From NCBI GenBank assembly GCA_025980765.1, contig JAICXB010000002.1, positions 120,758-184,757 on the forward strand: a stretch of 64,000 bases of DNA. The letters run 5' to 3'. The translations under genes and the position numbers were made by a program. Source of the DNA: Terriglobales bacterium. GTDB taxonomy: Bacteria; Acidobacteriota; Terriglobia; Terriglobales; Acidobacteriaceae. The notes under the pieces are model-generated. The model had not been told where the DNA came from and did no database searches. It saw nothing but the letters and a program-made list of their open reading frames with translations. Shown here one piece after another: positions 8,017-16,132 of the stretch (positions within the stretch are counted from its first letter, which is position 1; each line of letters starts with the position of its first letter).

Positions 8017-9111
8017 TTACCTGCGCTGCACCGGCATCTGCCGCACCGGCGCGGGTGGATGAGGGTGCTCGGGTACGCCGTTCGGCCCGGCGGTTGCCGC
8101 GGCGGCCTTCTCGGTTGAAATTCCGATGCCGAGGGCTTTGCGCACGTCCGCTTCGATCATGGCAGCGATGTCTTTGTTATCTTTCAGGAACTGGCGGGCG
8201 GTTTCGCGGCCCTGACCGATGCGCTCGTTCTTGTAGCTGAACCAGGAGCCGGATTTCTCGACGATGTTGTTGTTCACTGCCAGGTCGAGCATGTCGCCTT
8301 CGCGGGAGATGCCTTCGCCGTACATGATGTCAAACTCGGCCTCGCGGAAGGGAGCGGCCACTTTGTTCTTCACGACCTTCACTTTGGTCCGCGAGCCGAC
8401 TACCTGATCGCCGTCTTTAATCGCGGCGATGCGGCGGATGTCCACCCGCACTGAGGAGTAGAACTTCAGCGCGCGGCCGCCGGTAGTGGTTTCAGGATTG
8501 CCAAACATCACGCCAATTTTTTCGCGGATCTGGTTGATGAAGATCAGGCAGGTGCGCGACTTCGAAACCGTGCCGGTCAGCTTGCGCAATGCCTGCGACA
8601 TCAGGCGGGCCTGCAGTCCCATGTGGCTGTCGCCCATCTCGCCTTCGAGTTCCGCTTTGGGAACCAGCGCGGCCACCGAATCCACCACCAGCACATCGAT
8701 GGCGTTGGAGCGGACGAGAGCTTCGGTGATCTCCAGCGCCTGCTCGCCATAGTCAGGCTGCGAGACCAGGAGATTATCGACATCGACGCCCAGCTTTTTG
8801 GCGTAGATAGGATCAAGGGCGTGCTCGGCATCGACGAACGCCGCCATGCCGCCAGTCTTCTGCGCCTCGGCAATCACCTGCAGGGTGATCGTGGTCTTGC
8901 CTGAAGACTCCGGACCAAAGACTTCGACGACGCGTCCGCGAGGGAATCCGCCGACGCCCAATGCCGCGTCAAAGGAAATTGCGCCGGTTGAGATCACGGA
9001 AATCGGCACAATGGCCTCTTTTGAGCCTAGCCGCATGATCGATCCCTTGCCAAACTGCTTCTCTATTTGCGAAAGCGCGAGATCGATCGCCCGTGTCTTT
9101 TCGTCTGCCAT
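8017..9111 (-). CDS. recA: RecA recombinase
   Basis: RecA is the ATP-dependent strand-exchange protein and SOS coprotease. The start is set at ATG 9111 ([13 protein letters not shown]), which has AGGAG 7 nt upstream; the track's longer start adds 13 codons. The product is 364 aa with Walker [10 protein letters not shown], Walker B-region [12 protein letters not shown], and the [20 protein letters not shown] loop region. The C-terminus ([16 protein letters not shown]) is basic and proline-rich, not the acidic tail of E. coli RecA. No LexA box was identified upstream. Confidence 0.97.
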   Translation of the reverse strand: MADEKTRAIDLALSQIEKQFGKGSIMRLGSKEAIVPISVISTGAISFDAALGVGGFPRGRVVEVFGPESSGKTTITLQVIAEAQKTGGMAAFVDAEHALDPIYAKKLGVDVDNLLVSQPDYGEQALEITEALVRSNAIDVLVVDSVAALVPKAELEGEMGDSHMGLQARLMSQALRKLTGTVSKSRTCLIFINQIREKIGVMFGNPETTTGGRALKFYSSVRVDIRRIAAIKDGDQVVGSRTKVKVVKNKVAAPFREAEFDIMYGEGISREGDMLDLAVNNNIVEKSGSWFSYKNERIGQGRETARQFLKDNKDIAAMIEADVRKALGIGISTEKAAAATAGPNGVPEHPHPPAPVRQMPVQRR

Positions 9112-9201
9112 GTGCCGCTCCTGAAGTGGTGTCGCTTGCGAGAGCGACATTATAAACCGAAAGCTTCATGAATGGTGAACAAAAAGCGAAGCTAAATCTT
9201 T

Positions 9202-9336
9202 AACCACAGAGGACACGGAGGGCACAGAGGAAGAAAAAATGAATCTTGGCTTCCTCTGTGCGCCTCTGTGTCCTCTGTGGTGAAGAGATCCTAAGAATCG
9301 CGAAGTCACCCGATCACGAAATCGCGAAATCAAAAT
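9202..9336. repeat. Facing arrays: CACAGAGGA family plus a GATCACGAAATC arm
   Basis: The left arm (9202-9232) has three 9-nt units like CACAGAGGA and CACGGAGGG. The right arm (9250-9282) is its complement, aligning over about 31 nt with few mismatches. It is followed at once (9295-9335) by a single arm of a second family (CACCCGATCACGAAATCGCG). The composite ends 1 nt before the stop codon of the DinB-like gene. Confidence 0.88.
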
Positions 9337-9885
9337 TCATTTCCATCCCATTCGCTCGCGTAACGCCGTGACGTGCGCCGTGTGGTGCGCGCCGTGCCAG
9401 GCGTAGAGCGCGATGATCCAGTCGAGGGTGCGCACCCCGTGTTCAGGATGGCGAAACGTGCGGGCAAAATCAGCGTCGGAGAGTGAACGCAGCAGGTTGC
9501 TCCAGCGCCCGTGCACAGCTTCGAGCAGCGCTAGCGAAATTTCGATGGGAGTCGTTTGAGTGTCGGCCAATTCGGCCCAGGCCTTCTCATCGTAGGGCTT
9601 GATCGTCGGTTCTTGTTCGGTCAGCGCCAGCTTGGTGCGAATGTAGGCATTCAAGTGGCTGTCCGGCACATGATGCACCACTTGCCGCACACTCCATCCG
9701 CTCGGGCGATAGGGCGTGTCAAGTTGTTGCGCTGACAAACCGCGCAACGCTGCCCTCATCTTCGCGGGAGCATCCGAAATGGCAGCCATTGCAGCCTCGC
9801 GCTGCTGTTTGCTCATCGGCCCGGAATAATGAAACTTACCGATGGGATAGCTTAGGTCGTGGGTGACTGCGGGTTGAGTGCTCAT
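9337..9885 (-). CDS. DinB/YfiT-family putative metal-dependent transferase
   Basis: The 182-aa protein matches the YfiT/BstA branch of the DinB superfamily, four-helix metalloproteins that include bacillithiol transferases. The start segment (YPIGKFHY...REAAMAAISDAP), the SGWSVRQVVHHVPDSHLNAY block and the C-terminal YAWHGAHHTAHV block supply the usual three His metal ligands. A purine-rich ribosome site (AAAGAGG) precedes ATG 9885. The thiol cosubstrate in this organism is unknown. Confidence 0.82.
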   Translation of the reverse strand: MSTQPAVTHDLSYPIGKFHYSGPMSKQQREAAMAAISDAPAKMRAALRGLSAQQLDTPYRPSGWSVRQVVHHVPDSHLNAYIRTKLALTEQEPTIKPYDEKAWAELADTQTTPIEISLALLEAVHGRWSNLLRSLSDADFARTFRHPEHGVRTLDWIIALYAWHGAHHTAHVTALRERMGWK

Positions 9886-9897
9886 GCGAAACCTCTT

Positions 9898-9990
9898 TCT
9901 TATTCGTAATCGGGTAATTTCGAAATCGGGTAATTGGAATGCTGCAAGTCGATCGGAATTTCGAAATTACGAAATTACCCGATTACAAAA
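9898..9990. repeat. Facing arrays of ATTACGAA/ATTACCCG octamers (copy 1)
   Basis: The left arm (9898-9934) reads TCGTAATCGGGTAATTTCG and the right arm (9956-9990) is the complementary ATTACGAAATTACCCGATTAC, with an 8-nt period. The thioesterase stop codon (TAA, 9983-9985) lies inside the right arm. Further copies of this family are at 14424-14517, 35087-35177 and 43879-43974. Confidence 0.88.
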
Positions 9991-10372
9991 TCTGCTGCTT
10001 GCTCATGAACTTGCCCACGTTCACCACCGCACGGTGTACAGTGCCGGAGCCAATCGGATACGACTCGTTCCAGGCCTTCACGCGAAAGATGTAAAAGCGG
10101 CCCTCCACCTTTTCCAGCACCGCCTCGGCAGTAACGTTCTGGCCGATCATGGTAGGCGCCCGATGGTCGACATGGATCGCCGTTCCCACCGTCGTCTCGC
10201 CACCGTCGCAGAATGGCTGCTGTGCTTGCCAGCAGGCAAACTCCATCCAGCCGATCATCTGCGGGGTAGTCAGGACCGGCGGAAGCTCAGGATTCACCGC
10301 CGCCAACGTGTGTCGCTTTTCGACAACTTGGCTGACCTCTGCCCGGGTTCCGATGGGGACATCCCTTGCCAT
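9983..10372 (-). CDS. Hotdog-fold thioesterase (FlK-like)
   Basis: The 129-aa protein resembles the fluoroacetyl-CoA thioesterase-like branch of the hotdog superfamily. It has PPVLTTPQMIGWMEFA (Thr and Glu of the active site) and a later THVDHRAPT-like stretch (AIHVDHRAPTMIGQNV) carrying the catalytic His. Such enzymes hydrolyse acyl-CoA thioesters, but the substrate here is unknown. The C-terminus KQQIL and the stop are partly formed by the flanking repeat array. Confidence 0.75.
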   Translation of the reverse strand: MARDVPIGTRAEVSQVVEKRHTLAAVNPELPPVLTTPQMIGWMEFACWQAQQPFCDGGETTVGTAIHVDHRAPTMIGQNVTAEAVLEKVEGRFYIFRVKAWNESYPIGSGTVHRAVVNVGKFMSKQQIL

Positions 10373-10426
10373 GATGTTAAGGAAGAACTACCGACTATAC
10401 GGCAGGCCCAACGCAGCCGACAAAAA

Positions 10427-10642
10427 ATCCCTGCTAAATTCCCTGTTCTTTGCTGCGGCGACCAGTTCTAGCTCCTAGCTGCCGGCGAATCAAAGACTTA
10501 GGCCGAAATCCAGAAATTCCCTGCTAATTCCCTGTTCTTTGGCGAGAATCGTGAATTTTGGGCATATTTTGGTGAACTATCTGGCCGCAGCGAGAAATTC
10601 GCTGCAGAATTCCCTGTTATTTATGAAAGCAGGGAATTTCAC
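10427..10642. repeat. GAACAGGGAATT repeat element, copy 1 (reverse orientation)
   Basis: Several copies of AATTCCCTG(C/T)T with TTCCCTGTTCTTT lie across 10427-10642, ending with AGCAGGGAATTT in the opposite sense. The same words occur on the other strand at 13161-13379 and 41042-41292 in similar order. No gene is visible in this gap. Confidence 0.7.
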
Positions 10643-10667
10643 AGTGACGAAATCGCCGATCGGAGCA

Positions 10668-11708
10668 CTAGATTTCAGAGCCCTCACCGGCCACAGCTCG
10701 CAGCGCCGCCTCTTCAGGTTCAGGCGCAGCTTCCGCAGGCGCGGTGAGCTTGGCCAGCACTTTCTCGGAATTGAGCAGAGTGCGGCCGAGCGAGCCGTTG
10801 TAGCCGGTCCATTCGGCGTCGGGCTCGCGTTCGAAGTGGGCGCGCATGCTCTCCATCTTGGAGTCGAGATCGTCGAGATAGTGAAGCATCAGCGCTTCCG
10901 GGAACATGGGCAGCTTGGGCGATCCGAACTCGTATCGCCCATGATGGCTGATGATGAGGTGCTCAATCAGGGCTTTCAGCTCCGCGGGAAAGCCCGGCAC
11001 CAGAGCGATTTTCTCGTGCAGCATCTCCAGTTCAATAATCATGTGTCCGAGAAGCTGGCCTTTGGTGGTGTAGGAGAACGAGCGCTGATAGCTCAATTCG
11101 TGGATCTTGCCGATGTCGTGCAGGAAGGCGCCGGTAAGCAGCAGGTCGCGATTTATACACGGATAGAGCGCGGCTACAGCATCGCACAGCTTCATCAGCG
11201 AAACCACGTGCTCGAGCAGACCTCCGATGAAGGCGTGGTGTAACGATTTGGCGGCAGGCGCCTGGCGATAGGCTTCGGCGATCTGGGGATCGCCCATGAA
11301 TGCCTCGAGCAGCAGCTTGAGAGATTGGTTCTGGAAAGTGGAGACGTAGGAGTACACCGTCCGCCACAGTTCATCGATGTCTTTGGAGGTCTTGGGAAGA
11401 TAGTCCGCATAATCGACTTCGCTCTCTTCCATTGGACGGAGCTTATGAATGGTGAGCTGGAATCGATTGGAATATTTGTTGATCAGCCCGCGAATTTTTA
11501 CGAAATCTTCCTGCTCGAAGAGATCGATGGCATCGTTCACGTTGTCCCACATCTTGGCGTCAATCTGGCCAGTGCGATCGCACAACGTGAGGGCAAGAAA
11601 CATCTCGCCGGTTTTTTTTGGCTTGATCTGTTTGGCCGATACCAGAAAGGAGCTGGTAATCACCTGGTTTTCGTGAGCGGCTGCGTCCTTGATGAAGAAC
11701 TGCTTCAT
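10668..11708 (-). CDS. YhaM-like 3'-5' exoribonuclease (OB fold + HD domain)
   Basis: The 346-aa protein has the YhaM/CBF1 layout. An N-terminal OB-fold nucleic-acid-binding domain (about residues 10-95, LTLCDRTGQIDAKMWD) precedes an HD phosphohydrolase domain: SLHHAFIGGLLEHV, then GAFLHDIGKIHEL with the HD pair, and IEHLIISHHGRYEFGS. Known YhaM trims RNA or DNA from 3' ends. The length is close to that of Bacillus YhaM. GGGGA precedes ATG 11708. The Pro/Glu/Ala-rich C-terminus looks disordered. Confidence 0.85.
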   Translation of the reverse strand: MKQFFIKDAAAHENQVITSSFLVSAKQIKPKKTGEMFLALTLCDRTGQIDAKMWDNVNDAIDLFEQEDFVKIRGLINKYSNRFQLTIHKLRPMEESEVDYADYLPKTSKDIDELWRTVYSYVSTFQNQSLKLLLEAFMGDPQIAEAYRQAPAAKSLHHAFIGGLLEHVVSLMKLCDAVAALYPCINRDLLLTGAFLHDIGKIHELSYQRSFSYTTKGQLLGHMIIELEMLHEKIALVPGFPAELKALIEHLIISHHGRYEFGSPKLPMFPEALMLHYLDDLDSKMESMRAHFEREPDAEWTGYNGSLGRTLLNSEKVLAKLTAPAEAAPEPEEAALRAVAGEGSEI

Positions 11709-11769
11709 GGTCCCCGATCCGAGAAGCGATTCTATCCTGAGCGATGTGCAGGCAAGAAGAGAAAACCGC

Positions 11770-11848
11770 CGATTTCGTGATTTGTGATTCGCGATTTTGT
11801 GACTGAAACCCTGAAGAACATCACGAAATCACCCGATCACGAAATCGA
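11770..11848. repeat. Facing arrays of GATTTCGTGATT units
   Basis: The left arm (11770-11803) is a GATTTCGTGATTTGTGATTC-type run, and the right arm (11819-11848) is the complementary TCACGAAATCACCCGATCAC. The right arm ends about 6 nt from the stop codon of the SurA-like gene. Confidence 0.8.
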
Positions 11849-11854
11849 AAATGG

Positions 11855-13000
11855 TTAGAGGATTCCCAGTTTCTTTTTCTTTTTCGGCTTCTTGCCGGTA
11901 TTGGTATCGGCGGCGGTGGTGTAGATCAGTTTGGTCTGGTTGGGGCTGGCGCCAGTATCGACGAAACCCGGCTTGATGTCGATGTAGGCGTCTTCGCGCA
12001 GCTTGGTCAGATAGGCGCGCAACGCGGGCTGAAGTTTTTCGTAATAGACCGCTTCCTGAATGCGGTTCTCCACTTGCTTCAATGGTGCCAGGCCCGCCTG
12101 GGTGTGCGCGTTCACTTTGAGGATCACAAAGCCCTGCTTGGTCCGAATTACGTCGGAGACATCGCCCGGCTTCATCTTGAAGGTGAGGTCTTCCAATTCC
12201 TGGGCCATGGAACCACGCTTGAACGAGCCCAGTTCTCCTCCTTGGTCGGCAGTAGGTCCATCGGAGGATTTCTTGGCGACATCCGCAAATTTCGCGCCGC
12301 CTTTGATGCTGGCGAGCAGTTGTTTGGCTTTTTCCTCTGCCGCGGCTACCTTGGCCGGGTCCTCAGGAGGAGCGGCGTTGGGATCGACATTCACATTCGA
12401 CGCACCGGTAGAAACCAGTATCTCGGAAAGGTCCACCGACTCAGGCTGGGTGAACTCGGCTTTATGCGCATCGTAGAACTGCTACACCGCCTGCGGAGTA
12501 ATCTCGTTCTGAATTTTTGGCCCGACTTCGTGGCTGATCACTTCCTCGGTGATGATGTTGTTGCGCATTCCCTGCTTGAAATCCTCAAACGATACGCCCT
12601 GCTTTTGCGCTTCCTTTTCGAGGTCGTCCATCGACTCGAGGTTCAATTGCTTGCGCAATTGGTCAAGCCGCTTCACCAATTCGGTATCGCCGGTGATGCC
12701 CAGGTCCTTGCCCTTGTCGAGCAGCAATTGCTGGTCGATCAAGTCTCGGAGAACATCCTTCTCTCTGTCTTTCACTCCGGTGTCAGAAATGTTCTGCTGC
12801 TTGGCCTCATTGGCCAGTTGTTCTTTGCTCTTGTTGAAATCGGAGCGGGTAATGATGGAATCGTTTACCCGAGCGATGATCTCCTCGACAACGGTGTCGG
12901 CAGAGAGGCAGACCGAGAGCATCAGAACGCCGGCAAAGCAAAGCAGGTACTTGCGAATCAATGTGGCCACTCGAATTATTTTACACGCGTAGTTGGCCAT
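11855..13000 (-). pseudogene. SurA-like periplasmic peptidyl-prolyl isomerase broken by an in-frame TAG
   Basis: Two ORF-track entries (12482-13237 and 11855-12436) are one gene in one frame, separated only by a TAG at 12482-12484. From ATG 13000 the frame encodes a signal segment (YLLCFAGVLMLSVCLSAD), a SurA N-terminal chaperone domain (IIARVNDSIITRSDFNKSK), the amber codon, the linker QFYDAHKAEFTQPES, then a parvulin PPIase domain (GGELGSFKRGSMAQELEDLTF) and a Lys-rich tail. The expected family reading runs straight through, so one codon has mutated, or the base is a sequencing error. Readthrough is possible but unsupported. A GTG (about 12436) could allow a cytoplasmic PPIase fragment. Confidence 0.85.
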
Positions 13001-13160
13001 AATCACGGCTAGAGACGGTCGCCACGGCGGCCCGCGCCTTAGTCGCGGAGCGATGGGCAATCGTGGATTTGAGCCAAGAGACGGGGCACCCCAGACTTGT
13101 ACAAATTGACTGTTGGTTCGTGCGGCCAGGGCTCGATTTCCACCTTTTCGCCGACGCTTT

Positions 13161-13379
13161 CCTGAGAACAGGGAAAAAGTACAGGGGAATTTGCCGTTCG
13201 GTTCCGTGACTCGTCGAATTCTGCCCAAAAAACGCAAAATCGTCGGTTTGCTGAGGAAAGGAACAGGATAGGAGCAGGAAAGCTCGATAAAAAATCGTAA
13301 GACACTCCGAATCTGAGCGTTACAGAGAAGTTCCAGGAAAATTCAACAAAATAACAGGAAACGAACAGGAAAGAGATCA
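13161..13379. repeat. GAACAGG repeat element, copy 2
   Basis: Three sub-blocks appear in order: CCTGAGAACAGGG...CAGGGGAATTT, then CTGAGGAAAGGAACAGG, then AAAATAACAGGAAACGAACAG. The same three blocks in the same order occur at 41042-41292. The whole 13001-13466 gap between thiL and the SurA-like gene holds no supported gene. Confidence 0.75.
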
Positions 13380-13466
13380 GATTTCCAGAGCTCTTCATCC
13401 CAGGTGGCGGCAGGTTCCATTTCTACCGTCACTGGTAGGGTAAGTACGGCGATTCCGAAAGAAGTG

Positions 13467-14414
13467 CTATCGCCGAGCGCGAAAGTGCTCCCAGCCTTTT
13501 GCTTCGAGCGGCATCGTTGTGCCGTCCAGGACGAGCTGCATCTTGGGCTTGCCGCGCACAATTTCTCCAATGCTCGCGATCGCTACTCCGGCAATCACTT
13601 TGGGTAAGCGCTTCGATTTGGGAGCAGTGAAGAGCAGTTCGTAGTCTTCGCCGCCGTGCAATGCGAGTTCGAGAGCGTGGCGATTGGCGGACGGCGATGC
13701 ACGCGAGATGGGAATCGCATCTGCTGCGATCACCGCGCCAACTCCGCTCTCCTCGCATAGGTGAAACAAATCCGTCGAGAGACCGTCGCTAATGTCGATG
13801 CATGCGGAAGCGATGGCTCGTTCACGGAGCCACTTGCCGACCGCAATTCTGGGCTCGGGAAAAATGTCGATCTTTTTCCCGACCCGGCTGCGTAGCTGCT
13901 CCAGCATTGCAGCCGAGAGACCCAGCTTCCCCGTGACATACACGCGGTCTCCCGGACACGCGCCTGCTCTGAGCAAGGCTTTGCCTCGCGGGGCAGATCC
14001 AAAAACAACGACGTCCGCCAAAACTCCTGCAGGCGATTGCGCGGTGTCGCCTCCGGCGAGCTCGACGTTGTATTTGTTCGCCAGCGCGGAGAACCCGCCT
14101 AAGAATCGATCCACCCACCTCTGCGGCAGATCGCTAGGAACGGCGAGCGAGAGGAAGGCGGCGATTGGTTCACCGCCCATAGCGGCGATGTCGCTCAACC
14201 CGCGCGCCAGGCAGCGATGTCCGCTGCACTCCGCCGACTGCCACTCGCGGCGGAAATGCACGCCTTCCAGGCTGAAGTCGGTGGTGATGAGGGCCTCATG
14301 CTCTCGCGGCAGGCGCAATACTGCGCAATCGTCGCCAATGCCGCGAGCTACCAGTCGGTTTCTGCCAACTCGGTCTTGAATCCTTCGGATCAGTGCTCTT
14401 TCAGGAAGTGGCAT
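13467..14414 (-). CDS. thiL: Thiamine-monophosphate kinase
   Basis: ThiL phosphorylates thiamine monophosphate to the active diphosphate with ATP in the cytoplasm. The 315-aa protein has the PurM/SelD-like kinase motifs GIGDDCAVL, TTDFSLEGVHF, ARGLSDIAAMGG, AGGDTAQS, CIDISDGLSTDL and HGGEDYELLFTA, and is of normal length. It lies downstream of ddl on the same strand, with a facing-array repeat in the 100-nt gap, so any cotranscription would run through that hairpin. No other thiamine genes are in the window. Confidence 0.93.
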   Translation of the reverse strand: MPLPERALIRRIQDRVGRNRLVARGIGDDCAVLRLPREHEALITTDFSLEGVHFRREWQSAECSGHRCLARGLSDIAAMGGEPIAAFLSLAVPSDLPQRWVDRFLGGFSALANKYNVELAGGDTAQSPAGVLADVVVFGSAPRGKALLRAGACPGDRVYVTGKLGLSAAMLEQLRSRVGKKIDIFPEPRIAVGKWLRERAIASACIDISDGLSTDLFHLCEESGVGAVIAADAIPISRASPSANRHALELALHGGEDYELLFTAPKSKRLPKVIAGVAIASIGEIVRGKPKMQLVLDGTTMPLEAKGWEHFRARR

Positions 14415-14423
14415 GAAGATTTC

Positions 14424-14517
14424 GTAATTTCGAAATCGGGTAATTTCGTAATTGAAAACTGCAAACGACGGATGATTCTCAAATTACCCAATTACGAAAT
14501 TACAGAATTACGAAATT
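14424..14517. repeat. Facing arrays of ATTACGAA/ATTACCCA octamers (copy 2)
   Basis: The left arm (14424-14456) reads CGTAATTTCGAAATCGGGTA and the right arm (14481-14517) AATTACCCAATTACGAAATT plus repeats. The ddl stop codon (TAA at 14516-14518) straddles its edge. It fills the gap between ddl and thiL, both on the minus strand. Confidence 0.88.
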
Positions 14518-15706
14518 AACTCCGGCTGTAGCTCGTTCGGCTCTTCTCCTGATGCCGCTCGAGCGCGAGTTCAATCAGTCGATCGATGAGTTTTGGATAC
14601 TCCAGACCCGAGGCTGCCCAAAGCTTGGGATACATGCTGATGGCGGTGAAGCCGGGCATGGTATTGATCTCATTCACGTAGAGCTTGTTGTTGTCAGGAT
14701 CGAGCAGGAAATCCACGCGCGCGAGCCCGGCACAATCTACCGCCTGAAATGCCGCGATTGCCATCTCCTGCACCTGCTTTGTCATCTTCTTTGGCAGTTT
14801 CGCCGGTATCACCAGCTCGGAACCTTCATCGAGATACTTGGCTGCGTAGTCGTAGAACTCCTTCATAGGCACGATCTCGCCGGGGACGCTCGCCAATGGA
14901 TTGTCATTGCCCAGCACCGAGCACTCAATTTCGCGCGCCTTCTTCTTTTTTCCCGCGCCCTGCTCGACGATGATCTTGCGGTCGTAGCTGGCCGCCAGAT
15001 CCATTGCCGGCGCCAATTCTTTTGCATCGTGCGCTTTCGAGATTCCCACAGACGAGCCAAGATTCGCCGGCTTCACGAAGAGCGGGTATTTCAATTTTGC
15101 TTCGATGAGCTTCTTTACTTTTCTGGGCTCCTTCTCCCATTGTGCGCGCAGCACGGTGACGTGTTTCACGATGGGCAGACCGGCGGCCGTGAACAATCGT
15201 TTCATGACGTCCTTGTCCATGCCCGCAGCCGAGCCGAGTACGCCGGCTCCCACATACGGAATTCCAGCGAGTTCGAGCAGGCCCTGGATGGTTCCATCCT
15301 CTCCAAAGGTTCCGTGGAGGACGGGAAAGATGACATCCACATCGATGGCGCGCGCGGGCGTGTGTCCCGCGCTTTCGAAAGGAATCAGCGAGTGATGTTC
15401 TGACCCAGGCTCCGGTGGTACCAGCACCGAGTCCCCCCGTGCCAATACTGCTGCGCCAGGTGTGCTGGCGGGATCGCCGGCGCGAAGATGTCGCGGATTC
15501 CCAGTCTTGTGCTCGCCCTTCAACAGCCGTTCCGACTCGCTCGACATCAGCCAACGCCCTTCCTTGCTGATGCCGATAGGAACGACTTCATACTTGCTGC
15601 GATCAATCGCGTTCAGCACCGAAGCAGCTGAAAGCAGAGACACCTCGTGCTCTCCGCTGCGACCGCCGAACAGCACCCCAACACGCATTTTCCCGGAATT
15701 CGACAT
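14516..15706 (-). CDS. ddl: D-alanine--D-alanine ligase
   Basis: Ddl joins two D-Ala residues for peptidoglycan precursors. The 396-aa protein opens with the N-terminal motif [20 protein letters not shown] and has the ATP-grasp features [55 protein letters not shown] and the C-terminal SMYPKLW. It is slightly longer than E. coli DdlB because of a Pro/Gly-rich insert around residues 75-110. ATG 15706 is used, but MRVGVLFGG seven codons on is also plausible. The stop is supplied at the edge of a repeat array. Confidence 0.93.
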   Translation of the reverse strand: MSNSGKMRVGVLFGGRSGEHEVSLLSAASVLNAIDRSKYEVVPIGISKEGRWLMSSESERLLKGEHKTGNPRHLRAGDPASTPGAAVLARGDSVLVPPEPGSEHHSLIPFESAGHTPARAIDVDVIFPVLHGTFGEDGTIQGLLELAGIPYVGAGVLGSAAGMDKDVMKRLFTAAGLPIVKHVTVLRAQWEKEPRKVKKLIEAKLKYPLFVKPANLGSSVGISKAHDAKELAPAMDLAASYDRKIIVEQGAGKKKKAREIECSVLGNDNPLASVPGEIVPMKEFYDYAAKYLDEGSELVIPAKLPKKMTKQVQEMAIAAFQAVDCAGLARVDFLLDPDNNKLYVNEINTMPGFTAISMYPKLWAASGLEYPKLIDRLIELALERHQEKSRTSYSRS

Positions 15707-15794
15707 GAGGCTTGGCCCGACTTCACTCTACCATCGGATTCGCATACCTAATGGCCAGACATTTCTGAAGTTTCCATAAGCCAGGACAACGTAT

Positions 15795-16012
15795 GCTACG
15801 AGTCCCGCCTACCGGCGGGACGTGCGCCAGTAGCCCAGCACAACGTGCTGGGTACACGGATTTATCACGCTACGAGTCCCGCCCACCGGCGGGACGGCTG
15901 AGATTTGGATCTCAATCGTCCGGCTGCAGCCGGACTCTTGCAAAAGTATCTGATCGTTATCCCACCACTTGGTGGTGGGCTACTCTCGACCGTGCCGCCG
16001 AGGCGGCGGCAC
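15795..16012. repeat. Cluster of REP-like palindromes
   Basis: At least six hairpins lie in about 220 nt: two copies of a GTCCCGCC-NACC-GGCGGGAC palindrome with the same GCTACGA lead (15795-15822 and 15869-15896), TAGCCCAGCAC...GTGCTGGGTAC (15831-15855), GTCCGGCTGCAGCCGGAC near 15918, CCCACCACTTGGTGGTGGG (15961-15979) and GTGCCGCCGAGGCGGCGGCA near 15992. Two of them match the TAGCCCA...TGGG class that bounds the transposase module at 63.2 kb. The gap 15707-16132 holds no gene. Confidence 0.88.
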
Positions 16013-16132
16013 TTCTTCTAACCCTCTCCAGCAGCGATGAAAATGCCCGATACAATTCACTCTCTATTTTCCGGTTAAATCGTCTAACGAAGTTCCAGGA
16101 CACCAAAATCTCAATCCACGCGGAGGTACGCG

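Noticed and set aside
12074-13012. 312-aa plus-strand ORF across the SurA-like gene
   Set aside because: It is antisense to two recognised domains; the stop-free frame is a by-product of their codon use.
14552-15403. 283-aa plus-strand ORF
   Set aside because: It is antisense to ddl, whose motifs are clear; the ORF has no recognisable domain.
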